A stretch of 20,377 nucleotides of DNA from Trichosphaerium sp. ATCC 40318 (Eukaryota > Discosea > Flabellinia > Trichosidae): positions 1 through 20,377 of the forward strand of contig JALMLS010000059.1 of NCBI GenBank assembly GCA_038496445.1, read 5' to 3'. The position numbers were made by a program, and so were the translations under genes. Shown here piece by piece: positions 10,001 to 18,049 of this stretch (positions are counted from its first letter, which is position 1; the number at the start of each line of letters is the position of its first letter). The notes beneath the pieces were generated by a model. It did not search any database, was not told where the DNA came from, and worked only from the letters and a program-made list of their open reading frames with translations.

Positions 10001-13000
10001 AAAGAAACCTTTTGTACAAAGAGAGGTACAGGTCAAGGAAATCCTATAAGCCCTTATTTCTTCGCACTAATGGTGGAACCGCTCAACTGGATCATAAATC
10101 ATGAAGCTTATATCAAGGGTGCCGAGATGAGTCTACAGAATTGGCTTAAAAACCTGTTCTTTGCTGATGATCTGTTATTATTAGCTAGCTCCATAGATGA
10201 TATTGATGAAATGAATTATTGGTTAACAAGATATGGAAAAGCAACTGGTCTTCAGATTAACGAAAAGAAATGCTTTCAAGCAAACATCTCAGGCTTGGAT
10301 AATGATAAAAGTAAAGTGTTTGATACAGGTACTAGTATCAGATATCTCGGCTTTACTTTGAGTGATGACGGCTTGAATTTTGATTGGAACAAAGCAATAG
10401 ACAAAATAACAGTACAACTAGTAAAGTGGAAGCCGCTGTGTAAAACAATTCGACAAAAAATCAATGTTTTTAAATCGTATGCTCAATCTCAACTAATCTA
10501 CTTCACCAGGCCTCTTTCAATCCCTCCTAGTGCAACTGCCAAAATTATCAATGTGTGCAACTGGTTTCTTTGGGATGTATCACATGTCTTTGACAAGAAG
10601 AAGGTCTATTGTTGTGTATCTTGGACGCAACTGTCACTTCCATTCCCCTTGGGAGGTTTTTCTCTCAGTTCGATTGCGCAAATAAGCAATGCATTTAAAG
10701 CATCGTTGTGGGAACGGCACTTGGCGATTGATACAATATATTCACAGGCATGGAAAGATGGGTCACAGCTAAGTTCTTTGTGCCGAGTTTCTTTTGAATC
10801 ATTTAACATAAAACCAGAAAACAAATTCAGAAAAGTAAAATTTTTTACAAATATTTTACATAACAAAATCATTCCACGTTTAAAACCTCATTTTAGGAAA
10901 AATTTTATCCTTAACTCAATGATACTCAAGCTACTAAACAAATTTAAAGGTGTAAGTTACATTAGAGATATATTATGGAGATTTATTATGAGATGTCTCC
11001 CTGTTACGCACAAAAAAGATGCATTCCCACCAGAGAAGCACGAAGAAATATTTTTTGACTGGTCGATACCCAGCAAGATAATGGAAGTTGTTTTTGATCT
11101 ATTATCATTTTGTAAACCAGATGTGTCACTAAAAGTATCGCTAGAAAATTGCAAATCAGTACATCACCTTTTGGAAATAGGAATAATTTTGGCGATAACT
11201 TGGATCATTAGAAATGATATTAAACATGGTGTACCTGTAGGTAAATGGTTATCAGGACAACAGATCAGATACAAATATATTAATTGGATGATTATTGCTA
11301 CTTACAATGGAACAATAAAAAAAGTTGATTGGATATACAAGAATGAGACCACAAATAGATGGACAACTGACAGATTCAAATGCCACGTTCAAATGGATTA
11401 TACAAATGTAGTGTCAGAACAGAATAGCTTGCGGAGACTACAAATTAATACACCTGCATTTATTGTTGGAAGCGGAATTGACGATATATTACCAGATGGT
11501 ACAATTATTTTGAGTAAATATTTACAACCTACTAACGCTAGAAGAATCTCCAAACCTGTACTTAGACTAGGTTCAATTTACAACTAGACATCATGGGTCG
11601 CGTTCCCTCCTAATTTGCTTTGCAAATTTGGAGCCGTTGGCGCTCCCTATACCTAGTTACCGCACTTAGTGTGTGGTTTTTATATTAAAGTGATTTTCTT
11701 TTTATTTGGGGGGGAAACTTCCCCCCCAACCCCCCTTCTTCTTCTTTTATTATATCGTATTACTTGCTTCTAATAATTCTATTTATGTCAATACGTCGGT
11801 ATACTGTTGAGAAGGAACTTATTGCACAATAAATTTATTTTATTTTTATACAATGTAAACAAACAAACCTGTAACAAAACCATATGTAATAAAGTAGGCG
11901 CTAGCGCGCTGCCTCTTATTCTAAAAAAAAAAAGACAGATGCATGTCACTTTCGGATACAGTACACAAACAAGATGTAGTTTTGGACGGGTTTTTAACAG
12001 GTGGTTAGAGTTTCTTCTGTGACGAACCAAATTACTTATGTGAATCCCTAAAGCCTCCTTCTATGCTTAATATTTCGTTAAATTGTATAGAAGTACCAGA
12101 TGACATACCTTGTGAACACTCATTTGCAGGTGAACTAGTTTGGTTTGTGTAAAAAAGTTGTTAAAACCTTAAAAAAGGTCACTGCTACAACGTTTTTCAG
12201 AAGGATACCACGTGGTTGCAAGCACAAGGTACTCAATTCAAACATGAGATTTCAAGCCTAATAGCGATCGCTTTAAAGGTTTGTGTATGATGCAAGGAGG
12301 CTATCTTATTTCTATAAACTCTGAAGAAGACAATATTTTTGCCTATTCGGTAGTTGGGTCACAACTTCCTTCATGGATAGGTCTCACTGTAGGCTTTAGA
12401 GATATAGGACAATTCGAATGGGTGCAATTACTTGTATTGAGTCGCAGATACTAATAACCATAGGAAATATCTAATGAGCCATTAGAATACGGAACAAAAT
12501 TCTTTCGTAGCCCTTGGCATGGTAATCAACCAAATAAACTTAAGAACGAGAAATGCGCTACCATGTACTACTACTAGCTTTTGTGAGAAGTAAAAAAAGC
12601 TAACAGTGTGTTATAGAGGAGTGCGAGACGGATGGGAAGACATCAGGTGTGTCGGTTCTGCAGCAGCAACAGGGTTGTGTGAGATTCCACGTGATACACG
12701 AAAACAAAGTACTTTTTTATTCTCTTTACCGAAACCCTTTATGTGTTTGCTAATAATGAGCACTAGGTAATGTCGTGTTAGATGAAAAAGAGTTTGAAAT
12801 AATCTCAAATTTTTATGTATCTGGTACACACCACCAAAGAAAATGAAGCTTCTTTTTGTTTGCTGATGTTTATTAAAGGAAATTTGACAGGTAGCAATAC
12901 GCCTTTGAAATTTAAATCAGATACAACTATAATAGACGTAAGAGGATGTGTTGAAGGCTCTTTTAGTGTTGATACTACCGAAAAGGTACGTGCAGAGTTA

Positions 13001-13345
13001 ACAACTGTAACAACGTGATATTCTCTTTGAGACCTTACTACCTACATACAACCTTCAATTCTTACTTTTTTCCGACTGTGGAAGCTCACTTGTTCATAGA
13101 ATATTACTCTTATTGTTTCACAACAACGTTCCTGTACAACTCAATTTGACTCGCAGGTAGCCTTACGTGATACACAATGTATGGAATCAACACGATCATC
13201 AACAGGATTATTTGCTATCATCTCAATTACTATCACAAATTGTAAAAAAATTGATATTACTCCGAGTATGCCTAACGACGTATGTGTAAAAAGGATTCCA
13301 ATTATTGTACTGGTAGCTACTTTGTTGTTAAGTATCATACTTTGA
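7096..13345 (+). CDS. Tandem C-type-lectin-domain membrane protein, split by a LINE
   Basis: A predicted cell-surface protein that may bind carbohydrate or other ligands. Exons: 7096-7237, 7335-7363, 7413-7543 continued at 11957-12000, 12091-12129, 12201-12228, 12265-12421, 12464-12564, 12617-12708, 12767-12823, 12879-12985, 13157-13345. All phases match and give 371 residues once the insertion and one duplication copy are left out. A signal peptide opens the protein (MKASLLYSLIFLSCISVVVS). A first lectin-like unit has WLDGT, DRCMSLS and PCEHSF. The second is a clear C-type-lectin fold: GGYLISINSEEDN, WIGLTVGF, FRSPWHGNQPN, KCATM, GWEDIRC and CE. A beta-rich stalk and a C-terminal helix (IPIIVLVATLLLSIIL) follow, with almost no cytosolic tail. 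The LINE interrupts the first lectin unit, so this allele probably gives a truncated or chimeric product unless the element is removed from the RNA. Lectin calls are by motif; the ligand is unknown. Confidence 0.88.
7521..7543 (+). repeat. Target-site duplication, 5' copy
   Basis: A 23-bp sequence beginning GACAGATGCA and ending CACTTTCGGA, repeated without mismatch at 11934-11956. It marks the 5' boundary of the LINE: the copies diverge immediately outside (GCCCG after this one, TACAG after the other). Confidence 0.95.
7638..8243 (+). CDS. LINE ORF1, unidentified protein
   Basis: Open from the element's first base (7544) to TAA at 8241-8243; the first ATG inside the element is at 7638, giving 201 aa. 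Such a long open frame in AT-rich DNA is unlikely by chance. The product is unusually rich in Ile, Phe, Tyr, Cys and Asn with several hydrophobic stretches (for example CFIIITHF and FIVYVIACVKIF). I see no coiled coil, RRM or CCHC zinc knuckle such as LINE ORF1 proteins usually carry. Its frame is the same as that of the interrupted lectin exon, so host reading continues into it from 7413 without a stop. It is followed by one TAA, one codon and the ATG of the endonuclease ORF in the same frame. Function unknown; a membrane-associated or Cys-containing nucleic-acid-binding role would be speculation. Confidence 0.55.
   Translation: MPTLNFTSYTLIYSQHILERRKHIIIHHRYNTKNNTIPDDVGYSNLFYPQTGVVYMYECYYRINIMSATLIGTVVNFFTQPASDSINNTYILFKPKKNLQKTYLNSCFIIITHFASREISKILEFSTACNYTCTFYMNVSISYCRFIPQFFSLSNVIFCVLNRFIVYVIACVKIFSNWRSSWIVSSLAGTVLSFSCWLGYV
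8247..9053 (+). CDS. LINE apurinic/apyrimidinic-type endonuclease (5' part of ORF2)
   Basis: This endonuclease nicks genomic DNA to prime reverse transcription. It is 268 aa and begins MSKNKCIKLATANIRGF. Motifs of the exonuclease III/AP-endonuclease family: Asn in TANIRG (about residues 10-15), catalytic Glu in ATET (about 37-40), TIYAKS, GDFN (124-127), the RLDLLLIS segment (about 167-174) and the DHS motif (194-196). The domain looks complete, followed by about 70 residues of linker. The frame closes at TAG 9051-9053, just after the RT frame has opened, whereas related LINEs keep endonuclease and RT in one polypeptide. The start lies only 3 nt after the ORF1 stop, which suggests termination-reinitiation or loss of a continuous frame. 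Confidence 0.92.
   Translation: MSKNKCIKLATANIRGFSNFDKVRELAYNLKCNILCATETNVFQDHRRKTVHTDEGRGTGVALTAVRGKQPILLNSVDGRILVAEIECNGVKLKIATIYAKSNSSNDFWLKVFQAVADCDIITGDFNLRLENKKALKTYALLLQLGFIDAAVKFHKVLPTHEKGGRLDLLLISKTLSPNLKSFKVFDMPIFELDHSILLASLEFGPRLPRPFRINPVLFKEVHKATKTCDLTFGPSPSDYVRDKNELITRFVKINAIYYSKRTHESMC
9047..11587 (+). CDS. LINE reverse transcriptase (3' part of ORF2)
   Basis: RNA-dependent DNA polymerase that copies the element at the nicked target. The frame is open from 8996 and the first ATG is at 9086; 9047 is a GTG, so the true start is unknown and may depend on the endonuclease ORF. RT motifs in order: KAPGPDGL; IIPIFKKGD...NYRPITL; GFIPGRD; motif A AYDFKKAFDS (about residues 269-278); RGTGQGNPISP; catalytic FADD (about 372-375); and GLQINEKKC. 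A further 400 residues resemble the C-terminal region of L1/Tx1 elements, with WRFIMRCLPVTHKKDAFPP. The Cys/His knuckle expected after this point is not evident. No RNase H motif was seen. No internal stop, so the enzyme could be active if expressed. Confidence 0.95.
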   Translation: MLAATLSNKHTATMKDLLEYNKLTKEKKEFTCVAASIDKDKHNEIPSAQLTRILKGRNSARIVEELKCTWNNTSSKDIKEILSTSVRFYKNLYDDFKIDEEVLNQVSSLWKPKSFVELEEQLNVPIEEEEIEEVINNMPSNKAPGPDGLSACVYKSMKETFVPSLTSLFNTFIKQGCVDQFLCKGTIIPIFKKGDPKLMANYRPITLTNVDYKILMKVFYNRLTPLMSKIILKTQNGFIPGRDIVDNVIAALETIAYNKKHSKWLRMIAYDFKKAFDSCSHIALKLFLTKIGFSDKIAKMLVQALKLDVQVRINNVVSKETFCTKRGTGQGNPISPYFFALMVEPLNWIINHEAYIKGAEMSLQNWLKNLFFADDLLLLASSIDDIDEMNYWLTRYGKATGLQINEKKCFQANISGLDNDKSKVFDTGTSIRYLGFTLSDDGLNFDWNKAIDKITVQLVKWKPLCKTIRQKINVFKSYAQSQLIYFTRPLSIPPSATAKIINVCNWFLWDVSHVFDKKKVYCCVSWTQLSLPFPLGGFSLSSIAQISNAFKASLWERHLAIDTIYSQAWKDGSQLSSLCRVSFESFNIKPENKFRKVKFFTNILHNKIIPRLKPHFRKNFILNSMILKLLNKFKGVSYIRDILWRFIMRCLPVTHKKDAFPPEKHEEIFFDWSIPSKIMEVVFDLLSFCKPDVSLKVSLENCKSVHHLLEIGIILAITWIIRNDIKHGVPVGKWLSGQQIRYKYINWMIIATYNGTIKKVDWIYKNETTNRWTTDRFKCHVQMDYTNVVSEQNSLRRLQINTPAFIVGSGIDDILPDGTIILSKYLQPTNARRISKPVLRLGSIYN
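11588..11933 (+). other. LINE 3' untranslated region with hairpins and A-tail
   Basis: Holds three strong inverted repeats. Positions 11607-11633 form a stem whose core is AATTTGC, loop TTT, GCAAATT, extended by CTCC/GGAG after a T-T mismatch. Positions 11708-11727 are seven G, AAACTT, seven C. Positions 11898-11907 are the perfect palindrome GCGCTAGCGC. The segment ends in 11 A. In some LINEs a 3' stem-loop is recognised by the element's RT; that role here is inference. Confidence 0.6.
11934..11956 (+). repeat. Target-site duplication, 3' copy
   Basis: Perfect match over 23 bp to 7521-7543, directly after the A-tail. The lectin reading frame resumes at 11957 in the correct phase. Confidence 0.95.
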
Positions 13346-13350
13346 ATAAA
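13345..13350 (+). terminator. Polyadenylation signal overlapping the lectin stop
   Basis: AATAAA begins at the last base of the TGA stop (13343-13345). The propeller-like gene at 20020-20026 has the same arrangement, so very short 3' UTRs may be usual here. Confidence 0.45.
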
Positions 13351-14132
13351 CAATATAGCAACTTCCTTGTTCGTGTGACTAATACAAACAACTCATTGCC
13401 AATGTTACTTTAATACATAGCAAAAGTATTCATTGCCACGAACAAGAACTGCCGTACAAGGCACAACAGTATGAAAACGGTTTACTATTCAGTGAGCATC
13501 TGTGTATTTTCAGTAACGCAGAAGGAGTTGCCAGGGGTATGGTTTAAAAATGATTCCAACGCTAGTTAACAACTGAAAGCCGCTTATTTCAACAACTTAT
13601 TCACAAAAACTGTGCAGTAAAATAATTAGTCTACTACATTCAAAATAGCAGCTATACACTAGGCTATTACTACAACACATGGTGATGTAAAACAGCCTCT
13701 CGTCATCACTCAAAAAACTAAACCGAACTTTTTTTTTTTTCGAATTTGCAAATTATGTGCGCAATACTGCGAACCTAAGCGGTTTACAAGTCCAGCAGTT
13801 TTACGTTTCGCTTCGGGCTGTTTTATTTTTTTTTGCCGTTTTTCGATTTTTGCGTCTACGAAACGATAACGAGCAATATACTTACGTCAAATAACTCGTC
13901 ATATACCTGCTAATAGTATCACGATAATACTAGCCTATTTGCTCAAAAAAAAAGATAAAAAAATCGCTAAAAAACGTAAAAACAAAAAATGCAACTGCTA
14001 CTTACAACGAACTTAGCAACGTTCATTAATATCTACAATAAATTCGTGGGAGGGTCTAGTGTCTTGGGTCAAGGGTCTTGGGTCTTTAGTCTGAGAGAGG
14101 GGTCACATATCAGATAGCAGTGACTATACATA
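13346..14132. other. Intergenic region between lectin gene and TAF10
   Basis: AT-rich, with long A and T runs around 13728-13740, 13827-13836 and 13945-13990. A 10-bp inverted repeat (CTTGTTCGTG / CACGAACAAG) lies near 13367 and 13438. Two short direct repeats of GTCTTGGGTC lie near 14060-14085, followed by two copies of ACATATCAGA near 14105 and 14130. The minus strand has a lysine-rich open stretch (about 13615-13875) that I could not turn into a gene. Confidence 0.45.
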
Positions 14133-14712
14133 TCAGACGATAGTAGTCGATGTATCATTTGCAAAATAAGCAGGTTTAACGACGTTTATTCCGTATTCTG
14201 CCAATGCCTTTGAAAGATCGTCCATACTCATCACTAATTTACGGTTCTTTTGATGGTGTCAGTCAAAGTTGAAATGAGATAGACGACAAAGAGGGGGTTT
14301 GTTTTTAACAAAAACATCAAAAAAAACGTTTTTTTTTTTTTTTCTTCTTCGTAGTCTGTGATTTTTTATATCGCACCTTGTTACGAAGTGTTTGAGATTG
14401 TTGTCTTTTTTTACAATGGTTTAGAGCTGAATTTGCTACATCCGCTATAAATTTTTGTGCTGCTACAGCTACTAATCTTTGCCTATTGTTATTATTAATT
14501 ATATGCGCGTAATATGCAGTATTAAACTGCCGTACACCCTAACGTCCGGACAATCGAAGCCAGTTCGTTTTAAACAAGAGTCAACTACCTCTTCAGGTAT
14601 CTTTAGAGTATTAAAACAAGTGATAAAACAAGATTGGAATTACCGTTGGTTTATACTCTGTCATAAGCGATAAAAACTCTTCCATGTCGTCCACTGGGCG
14701 ATTTGCTGTCAT
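14133..14712 (-). CDS. TAF10: TFIID/SAGA subunit TAF10
   Basis: A histone-fold subunit shared by TFIID and SAGA, acting in RNA polymerase II initiation. Four exons in minus-strand order: 14712-14644, 14600-14536, 14482-14328, 14233-14133; phases match, 129 aa. Exon 1 gives MEEFLSLMTEYKPT; exon 2 gives IPEEVVDSCLKRTGF; exon 3 gives RLVAVAAQKFIADVANSAL then NHCKKR and a lysine run; exon 4 gives MSMDDLSKALAEYGINVVKPAYF. These are the signature segments of the TAF10 histone-fold region, in family order. The long acidic or low-complexity N-terminus of animal TAF10 is absent. The third donor (GTTTTT, after a run of 15 A) is weak, so the lysine-rich linker boundary may be slightly off. Confidence 0.93.
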
Positions 14713-14892
14713 GCTGACTAACTGCAGTGGCAACAGCGAAAGTCAACGCGAATTCATTTTGGATTTTTCTTGCTTCGTGGCATTTCGGGCGGTTATGGCC
14801 GCACAACCATAGAAACTAAATAAAACAAATACCAAGGCGCTTAAAACAATTATAAACCCGCCAAAATCAAGAAAGTTGTAATTGACACCTAG
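14713..14892. promoter_or_regulatory. Bidirectional TAF10/POT1 promoter region
   Basis: Only 180 nt separate the TAF10 and POT1 start codons, which point away from each other, so both promoters must sit here or overlap the genes. No canonical TATA or CACGTG is obvious within it. Confidence 0.5.
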
Positions 14893-17521
14893 ATGGCATT
14901 CACAAACGCGTCAGATGTTCTCATATCCACTATGGGTAAAAGAACTTTTGAAATACATGTACGTTACATTTTATACAACAAAACCGTTATAATACGCATA
15001 AAAACGCAATAAATAACCCATTGAACGTATTCGTTTACATCAAAATAGCAAGATAACAGAAAACCTCAAAAGAAAAGAAAAAAAGAAGCTCAATACGAAT
15101 ATACTCCTCTAGGAGATATATACGCTGGTACCAGCAAACCAGGCAGAAAAAAATTCTACGTTTGGGGTATTCTTCTCTCGTACACAGAATGGAAGGCAAC
15201 TAGTGGAAGTGGTAAGCAACACTAAACACGAACTCTCAGTTATAAAACTTTATTGTTCTTGTGACAACACGTGCACAAAAACCTTGCTGTTTGTTTTTAC
15301 TTTTTTTCTGATTTACAATAGATTGGTACATGAACATGAATATATGCGATGAATCGTGCAATGATATGGCTGTGAGGCTTTTTTTTAATAGGCAGTCATA
15401 TCCTACACCTCCAAAATTTCCGCCTTTTGGATCTGTGGTGCGCCTGCACCGTGTTTGGGTGCGTGGTGGTCAAAGAGTTCGCTTCAAAAAAACTTGTAGT
15501 TTCAAGAATTTTTTGTGACAGTTTTTGGCTGTTGCACGTGCTAGACAGCGCCTTGTGTTGATTACAATTTATCAGTTAATAATACCGTGTTTTGTTTTAA
15601 AATCTTATTCTTGGGGTTAGGTTGACACTTATAATGGAAAGATGTGGTTGATTTACAAACAAGCAATCAGCGCTTTAACTGTTTATTCGGACAAACCTGG
15701 AGAAGAAGTTAGCTTTTTATGGCAATCCTCAGACTTTCCTACATTTATAGATAACGACAAAAAGAGGCTTAATGTTTTACGCACGTGGGCTAAGAATCAG
15801 GGAGGTTTAGTATCCGAGGAAAGGCATAACGATGAACAGAGTGATTACTTAAAAAAACTTGAAGAGATTACTGAAGGTGTTTCATGTGATGTACTTGTAA
15901 AGATTCTTGATATCCAAAATGAAGATAAGAAACAAAAAGTAATGATATGGGATGGTACAGGCGATCAAGAGAATGGAGACGAGTACGTAGCAGTGGGGCT
16001 TTTTGATGACATAGGTTTTTTTTTCTTTTTGTGTTTTTTTTGACGAAAAGTCTTAGGGCTTATGGTGCTGTTGAACGTCCTAGTGTTGGTAAAATTATGC
16101 CTGTCATAGCTTGGGAGGGTTCATATCATTTCGAAGATAACTTAATAGGATTATGGGTGAACATAAAGTTCCTCAGAAGTAGTACGTGTCTTAACAACAT
16201 TGTCAATCACTTTCTGAACTAAGAATATTTTAGGAAAATACTATGACAATCTTGAGCTACATACAATCGATCATAACAAGCCAGTTGTCGCAATTATTGA
16301 AGAATCAGATGAGCGTGTTGCTAAATTAATTAGGTATGTTGATGCAATTGTTGGGTATTGACTTCTAAGCTGTCTCTAGTGAGTACAATAAGATTGCTGA
16401 GAAAGAAAGAAAAACAACGCCTAAAAAAGCACCGCTGAGTGTTTACACTCCACCTGTATCAGCTACACGTGTTGTATCAAGTAAGACAATTTATTGAAAT
16501 ACTTTATTGTTAATGTCATATATTAGCGTGCCATCAGTTCAGTCATATGCCATTTACGCCTATTAGTACTATATTAAATAGCACTAAGCTTCCAAACAAG
16601 TATCATTCAAGTGGAATTATTAAGGTACCTTTTTGTTTGAGTCAAAAAATGATAAGCATGTATCCATAACACGTGCTTGAGTATCATGTTTTGCATGGCA
16701 CGTGCATATCAAGTTCGCACATGTGACTTCAAAACACCACCAAAGTGTTACTTTTTCTAATTTTTTACAGCAATAACTTGCCTGCTTCTTATTTTCTTAT
16801 TCCCCTTTGAGTATATTTATCTTGTTTCTTCTGATTTTATTCCTGTATAATTATTTTAAGTGCTCAGTTGTTTTTTCGGAAATTCATTCTTTTGTTCTAG
16901 GGTTGGTATCCGGAGAGAATAGAGAATTTTACTGTTATCAGTAAAAAAGATAACAAACGTATTTTTTTCTTCACATTGTTCATAGAAGAACCGAAATCAT
17001 CAAGTATTCTACCACTTATGATTCATACAGATAAACCAGTACGTAAAAACCCCATTCAAACAAAAAGAATTGGAGCTTTTCTACAATAGAATTTGACAAG
17101 CAAAATCAATACGATTAAAACTAAAACCAGTTTTTTCTCACAACACCAACAACAAGTTGAGTCGTCACTCATCACGCTGTTATAAAAACATTTTTATATA
17201 CAAAGGAATAAGACCACATTTCATAGTTATTGTGTGATGTGGAGAAAAATATAACTTCAAGAGAGAACGCTTAATGAACTCCAGAATTTTACTTTACTTT
17301 GTTCTTTTTATGCGATTTCTTATTCTTTTTTTTTTTTCAAGTTTTTTCATGGTGTGCCTATTGTTGATTTGGAAAAAGAACAAGAAGTCCTTGGTGATCT
17401 AATATTGAAACTTAATAGTATCAAAAAGAAGACTCTTGAGTTTTGTGTACAAGTATATCGTATTTATAAGCGTGGAAACTTTGAAGTGAAGTACCTTGCT
17501 TTTGATACAACTATAAACTAG
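14893..17521 (+). CDS. POT1: Protection of telomeres protein POT1, ten exons
   Basis: POT1 binds the single-stranded telomeric overhang and limits DNA-damage signalling and telomerase access. Exons: 14893-14958, 15049-15211, 15322-15458, 15621-15982, 16057-16181, 16234-16333, 16380-16480, 16527-16624, 16901-17038, 17342-17521. All phases agree, giving 489 residues. A basic N-terminal stretch (KPQKKRKK) precedes OB1, which opens with YEYTPLGDIYAG and includes FYVWGILLSY, RLFFNRQSYP and FGSVVRLHRVW. A typical POT1 linker follows (ALTVYSDKPGE, then SDFPTFIDNDKKRLNVLRTW). OB2 spans DVLVKILDIQ, IWDGTGD and VGKIMPVIAWEGS to NIKFLR. The C-terminal part (FTLFIEEPKSSS through FDTT near the end) resembles the third OB module that contacts TPP1-type partners. 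Donors are mainly GTACGT. Animal POT1 is longer (over 600 aa); the shortening is mainly in the region between OB2 and OB3. Confidence 0.93.
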
Positions 17522-17553
17522 TTTTTATTTTTTTGTTGTTGAGGTAAAGCTTG

Positions 17554-17565
17554 TTTATTAATAAA
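17554..17565. terminator. Palindromic polyadenylation signal after POT1
   Basis: TTTATTAATAAA reads as AATAAA on both strands, 33-44 nt past the POT1 stop. It could serve POT1 and any minus-strand transcript ending here. Confidence 0.4.
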
Positions 17566-17733
17566 CCTCAAAATGCATTGGTAGGACCAACAGCAAACTT
17601 GCAGTGCTTGTACAATACTTTACTTTTTTCTTGTAAGTTTCGTGTTTGAGCGCTACTCCACATACGAGCCATACTGATAGGTTTCTTGTTTGCACTGGTG
17701 TGCGTGGTGCCAACCTTGCTTTAGTTGTGCCAT
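17558..17733 (-). CDS. Possible small minus-strand gene, unidentified
   Basis: From an ATG at 17733 the minus strand reads MAQLKQGWHHAHQCKQETYQ, then YGSY, before a stop. A donor (GTGGAG) and several AG acceptors within 35-50 nt allow a second exon that ends at a stop followed by a minus-strand AATAAA. Composition looks protein-like, but splice sites are ambiguous and no family is recognised. It is convergent with POT1. Confidence 0.22.
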
Positions 17734-18049
17734 TTGGAAGGTGAAGTAAAACGTTCAATATTTAGAAAAACAGACCGCCAGTATGGTTATGAGAACAATG
17801 TGAACATATGTCACTTCTCACCAAAGGTTGTTTTTTTGGTAAGGTTACTACTAATAGAGTTATAAAACAGTAAACACGAATGTAGGGTTTTATCTACACC
17901 CATTGTTTTTTCTATCGGGAAGAAATTCTTATTGATGTCTTTATTCACGCACGTGACATTGAATAACAATTACAATATTCACATTGAAGAGATATTGTAG
18001 TTGTAGTATTGTTGTGATACAGACTTTTTTATTCAAACAAAATTATACA

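Larger units (their letters stand above)
7544..11933 (+). mobile_element. Full-length non-LTR retrotransposon (LINE, L1/Tx1-like)
   Basis: A 4,390-bp element inserted in the same orientation as the lectin gene. It contains an unidentified first ORF, an AP-type endonuclease ORF and a reverse-transcriptase ORF. A 3' UTR with hairpins follows, then a terminal run of 11 A (11923-11933). It is bounded by a perfect 23-bp target-site duplication. AP-endonuclease followed by RT, with no RNase H recognised and a poly(A) end, fits the L1/Tx1 group; the exact clade cannot be set without a tree. Identical duplications and an otherwise intact host frame indicate recent insertion. The element is present from its 5' ORF to its tail, so it is not a 5'-truncated copy. 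The only visible defect is the frame change between endonuclease and RT. Confidence 0.95.
17522..18049. other. POT1 to propeller-gene interval
   Basis: Contains the palindromic polyadenylation signal, the doubtful small minus-strand gene, a short hairpin (TGTAG/CTACA near 17880-17898) and a CACGTG at about 17949, roughly 100 nt upstream of the next start codon. Nothing else recognised. Confidence 0.4.

Noticed and set aside
13615-13875. Lysine-rich open stretch on the minus strand, possibly a small ribosomal-type protein
   Set aside because: Composition is driven by poly(T) tracts on the other strand. A nearby ATG/GTAAGT exon does not join in the same phase, and no family match came to mind.
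14048-14095. Short direct repeats of GTCTTGGGTC as telomere-like or satellite sequence
   Set aside because: Only two copies, irregular spacing, and not a recognised telomere unit.
15983-16056. Coding continuation of POT1 exon 4 through the T-rich stretch
   Set aside because: The frame runs into low-complexity Phe codons and a stop. A GTACGT donor at 15983 and TCTTAG acceptor at 16056 give a matched phase and the expected OB2 sequence.
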